This document shows positions 50,490 through 53,011 of a stretch of DNA of 53,011 nt, in pieces (positions within the stretch are counted from its first letter, which is position 1; each line of letters opens with the position of its first letter). The translations under genes and the position numbers were made by a program. The notes under the pieces were generated by a model. It saw only the letters and a list, made by a program, of their open reading frames with translations, searched no databases and had not been told where the DNA came from. This DNA comes from Pseudomonas sp. GTDB taxonomy: Bacteria > Pseudomonadota > Gammaproteobacteria > Pseudomonadales > Pseudomonadaceae. The stretch spans positions 1-53,011 of the forward strand of contig NZ_JASLGE010000090.1 in the NCBI RefSeq assembly GCF_030150285.1, read 5' to 3'.

Positions 50490-50735
50490 AGGCAGTTGCA
50501 GCAAGTTACAGGTACCACCGTCAAGGCCGCAGATGCGACCGCGACAAAGCGCTACACCACGTCAGACCTGGCCTAATAGCCAGCGGTGCACGTCTTCACT
50601 GACGAGCCTACCAAGGCTACCGACGAGCACACCTCTGATTTTCACAAAGACGATCAGCCCAAGGCACCTCTCTCAGTGCCTGCTTTTGAGCTATCCGAGA
50701 CCAGCCACTGGTCGATGCCGGACTCAGGGGCGTAA
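50490..50735 (+). other. Unassigned spacer between rpsU and dnaG, possible gene remnant
   Basis: Part of a 472-bp interval. One plus-strand frame is coherent: from about 50493 it reads QLQQVTGTTVKAADA onward, meets TAA TAG at 50574-50579, then runs on as PAVHVFTDEPTKATDEHTS... to TAA at 50733-50735. Composition looks coding-like (Ala/Thr/Asp-rich) but I do not recognise it, and there is no clear start. In many pseudomonads a GatB/YqeY-like gene occupies this place; the sequence here does not resemble it. The remainder, up to 50908, probably holds a dnaG promoter (for example near 50785-50806). Confidence 0.3.
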
Positions 50736-50908
50736 CGCCTATCGAACCCTTTTGGCCTGATTAAAATCAAATCAGCAGAGTTTCGACAGATACACTTCCC
50801 TTATATGCCCCAGCAGACGTCCCAGTGATCGCGCAGTGATTTCACCTGCACGGCCGCCGACCAAGCCCATTGATGCGGTTATTGCTGCACTGAGATGACG
50901 AGAACGCC

Positions 50909-52864
50909 ATGGCCGGGTTAATCCCCCAGAGCTTTATTGACGACCTTCTGAACCGTACCGATATCGTCGACGTCGTCAGCTCTCGCGTGCAAATGAAGAA
51001 AGCAGGCAAAAACTACACGGCCTGCTGCCCGTTCCACAAAGAAAAAACACCCTCTTTCAGCGTAAGCCCCGACAAGCAATTTTATTACTGCTTTGGGTGC
51101 GGCGCTGGCGGGAACGCGCTCGGCTTTCTGATGGACCACGACAACCTGGACTTTCCCCAGGCCGTCGAAGAGCTGGCCAAAGCTGCCGGCATGGAAATCC
51201 CCCGGGAGGAAAGCGGTCGCCCACACAAACCGCGACAACCCACAGACTCCCCGCTGTACCCACTGCTCACAGCCGCTGCCGATTTTTATCGCCAAGCCCT
51301 TAAAGGCCACCCGGCCCGTAAAGCCGCCGTGGACTACCTGAAAGGCCGAGGCCTGACCGGCGAAATCGCCCGCGATTTCGGTCTCGGCTTTGCGCCTCCC
51401 GGTTGGGACAACCTGTACAAGCATTTGAGCAGCGATACCCTGCAGCAAAAAGCAATGATCGATGCGGGCTTGCTGGTTGAAAATGCGGAAACAGGCAAAC
51501 GCTATGATCGCTTTCGCGATCGCGTCATGTTTCCGATTCGTGACAGCCGGGGCCGCATCATCGCCTTTGGCGGCCGGGTACTGGGCGACGACAAACCCAA
51601 ATACCTGAATTCCCCGGAAACCCCGGTGTTTCACAAGGGGCAGGAACTGTACGGGCTGTACGAAGCCCGCAAGTTCAACCGTAGCCTGGATGAAATCATC
51701 GTCGTTGAAGGCTACATGGATGTCATCGCGCTCGCCCAGCAAGGCTTGCGCAATGCCGTGGCAACACTGGGTACCGCTACCAGCGAAGAGCACATGAAGC
51801 GCCTGTTTCGTGTAGTGCCCAGCGTGCTGTTCTGTTTTGACGGCGACCAGGCCGGTCGCAATGCTGCCTGGCGCGCACTGGAAGCCACGCTGCCCTGCCT
51901 GCAAGACGGCCGTCGCGCACGCTTCCTGTTTTTACCCGAAGGTGAAGACCCGGACACACTTGTGCGTTCCGAAGGCACTGACGCTTTCAAGGCGCGCATC
52001 AATCAGCATGCCCAACCCTTGGCCGATTATTTTTTCCAACAACTGACGGAAGAGGCAGACCCCCGCTCACTTGAGGGCAAGGCCCACATGGTTACGCTGG
52101 CAGCGCCGTTGGTCGACAAAGTGCCGGGGGCCAACCTGCGCACGTTGATGCGCCAACGCCTGACCGAAATTACCGGCCTAAGCAGCGAGATGGTCAGCCA
52201 GCTGGCACAAAGCGCACCTGCAAAGCCTCAGGCTCAACCCGTTTACGACCCCGGCATTGATTACGATGCAATGCCCGATTACAGCGACTTCCAACAACCG
52301 GAGATGTACACGCCCCAACAGGCGTGGGCACCGAAAAAGTCAGGCGCTGGCACCAAGAAGTGGGAAAACAAGCCCTGGGATAAAAAAGGCAAACGAGGCG
52401 GCGAACGAGAGCAGGCCTGGGTACCGGTCGGTGTTGAGCCGCCTACGCTCACTGCCTTGCGCACCCTGCTGCATCACCCTCAACTGGCAAAAAAAGTTGA
52501 AGATGCCGGGCACTTTGCCGCTGAAGATCAGACCAATAACCAGTTATTGATTGCACTGGTCGAAGCCGTACAGAAAAATCCTAAGCTAAGCTCTATTCAG
52601 TTGTTGTCACGCTGGCACGGCACTGAACAGGGCCGATTACTACAAAGGCTACTGGAAAAGGAGTGGCTAATTGATGCCGATAACCTTGAACAACAGTTTT
52701 TCGACACTATAACTAGCCTGTCAGCCCGCCAACGCGAGCGAAATCTGGAACTACTTCTTCGCAAAGCGCGCCAGAGCGAGCTCAGTAGCGAAGAAAAAAA
52801 TCAGTTACGCGACCTTCTAAGTCGCAATAATCCCGCATCAAACCCGACCTCAACTGGCGCGTGA
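50909..52864 (+). CDS. dnaG: DNA primase
   Basis: Synthesises RNA primers at the replication fork. The 651-residue protein has the N-terminal zinc ribbon CPFHKEKTPSFSVSPDKQ...YCFGCGAGG, the TOPRIM core (IIVVEGYMDVIAL; FDGDQAGRNAAWRAL), a Lys/Gly/Trp-rich linker (about residues 470-505) and a C-terminal DnaB-interacting helical domain. A short 67-nt gap with a TATAAT box separates it from rpoD. Confidence 0.97.
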   Translation: MAGLIPQSFIDDLLNRTDIVDVVSSRVQMKKAGKNYTACCPFHKEKTPSFSVSPDKQFYYCFGCGAGGNALGFLMDHDNLDFPQAVEELAKAAGMEIPREESGRPHKPRQPTDSPLYPLLTAAADFYRQALKGHPARKAAVDYLKGRGLTGEIARDFGLGFAPPGWDNLYKHLSSDTLQQKAMIDAGLLVENAETGKRYDRFRDRVMFPIRDSRGRIIAFGGRVLGDDKPKYLNSPETPVFHKGQELYGLYEARKFNRSLDEIIVVEGYMDVIALAQQGLRNAVATLGTATSEEHMKRLFRVVPSVLFCFDGDQAGRNAAWRALEATLPCLQDGRRARFLFLPEGEDPDTLVRSEGTDAFKARINQHAQPLADYFFQQLTEEADPRSLEGKAHMVTLAAPLVDKVPGANLRTLMRQRLTEITGLSSEMVSQLAQSAPAKPQAQPVYDPGIDYDAMPDYSDFQQPEMYTPQQAWAPKKSGAGTKKWENKPWDKKGKRGGEREQAWVPVGVEPPTLTALRTLLHHPQLAKKVEDAGHFAAEDQTNNQLLIALVEAVQKNPKLSSIQLLSRWHGTEQGRLLQRLLEKEWLIDADNLEQQFFDTITSLSARQRERNLELLLRKARQSELSSEEKNQLRDLLSRNNPASNPTSTGA

Positions 52865-52878
52865 GGTCATAGCTAAGG

Positions 52879-52884
52879 TATAAT
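52879..52884 (+). promoter_or_regulatory. Possible rpoD promoter -10 box
   Basis: Perfect TATAAT 15 nt after the dnaG stop and 48 nt before rpoD. The -35 region 17 nt upstream is weak. It may give extra sigma70 expression independent of rpsU-dnaG. Confidence 0.5.
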
Positions 52885-52931
52885 CCTCGGCTTGTTTTTT
52901 GCCCGCCAAGACCTTCAGTGGATAGGGTGTT

Positions 52932-53011
52932 ATGTCCGGAAAAGCGCAACAGCAGTCTCGTATCAAAGAGTTGATCACCCTCGGCCGTGAGCAGAAGTAT
53001 CTGACTTACGC
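52932..53011 (+). CDS. rpoD: RNA polymerase sigma-70 factor RpoD (5' part only)
   Basis: Main vegetative sigma factor. Only the first 26 codons and two bases are in the window (MSGKAQQQSRIKELITLGRE then QKYLTYA), matching the conserved Pseudomonas RpoD N terminus, region 1.1. It continues beyond the right edge. Confidence 0.95.
   Translation, partial: MSGKAQQQSRIKELITLGREQKYLTY

Noticed and set aside
50533..50760. A 75-codon plus-strand frame between rpsU and dnaG
   Set aside because: Composition (Ser, Pro, Arg, Leu rich) looks like an off-frame reading. The neighbouring frame with tandem stops is the more coding-like one.
1..53011. CRISPR arrays, toxin-antitoxin pairs, prophage or defence genes
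   Set aside because: No regularly spaced repeats and no recognisable proteins of these classes; gene order is that of the conserved Pseudomonas chromosome.

Overview
The window is a chromosomal stretch of a Pseudomonas species. I judge this from protein sequences throughout and from gene order: dnaG/rpsU/tsaD through lptD, amgK/murU, agtSR, trpE, trpGDC, vfr, speD, coq7, argC and tyrS runs in the same order I remember for P. aeruginosa PA0576-PA0668. The proteins look closer to the fluorescens/fragi side of the genus than to P. aeruginosa, but I cannot name the species. Almost everything is housekeeping or core accessory DNA. I see no prophage, CRISPR array, defence island, tRNA or intact insertion sequence.

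Layout, left to right. (1) 1-323: three tandem sigma70 promoters on the minus strand firing off the left edge, almost certainly the upstream region of an rRNA operon, then tyrS. (2) 1.7-6.4 kb: a LysM/M23 murein endopeptidase, anmK, erpA, argC, hemJ. (3) 6.4-12.4 kb: nitronate monooxygenase, a DUF805 membrane protein, an SDR oxidoreductase, a HIT protein, coq7, speD, an OsmC-family protein and vfr. (4) 12.4-21.1 kb: a lipoate/biotin ligase-like gene and trpC-trpD-trpG, then the estA autotransporter esterase on the opposite strand, then trpE, gph and rpe. Both trp transcription units carry a short Trp-rich leader peptide, and the one for trpE is the in-frame 3' end of gph. (5) 21.1-21.9 kb: an inverted REP pair (REPIN) beside a REP-associated tyrosine transposase gene broken by an amber codon. 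(6) 21.9-29.6 kb: an agtABCD-like ABC transporter and its agtSR-like two-component system. (7) 29.6-33.1 kb: a DUF3530 protein, a DjlA-like co-chaperone, murU and amgK. (8) 33.2-40.8 kb: lptD-surA-pdxA-rsmA-apaG-apaH-glpE, tightly packed. (9) 41.1-46 kb: the prkA-yeaH-ycgB stress module. (10) 46-53 kb: cca, folK/folB, plsY, tsaD, and the macromolecular-synthesis genes rpsU-dnaG-rpoD (rpoD is cut by the window edge).

Genes that work together. AnmK, AmgK and MurU belong to the Pseudomonas cell-wall recycling route from anhydro-MurNAc to UDP-MurNAc; only the MupP phosphatase is missing from the window. LptD and SurA build the outer membrane. TrpE, TrpG, TrpD and TrpC cover the pathway from chorismate to indole-glycerol phosphate, apart from the TrpF isomerase step. 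The agt genes couple uptake of small amino acids or polyamine-like compounds to a sensor kinase that has its own periplasmic binding domain.

The most interesting signals are regulatory rather than a new enzyme system: the duplicated trp leader nested in gph, the broken transposase next to its REPIN, two copies of a long palindrome serving as shared 3' ends of convergent genes, and an unexplained spacer between rpsU and dnaG where a GatB/YqeY-type gene is usual. I found no convincing undescribed multi-gene system.
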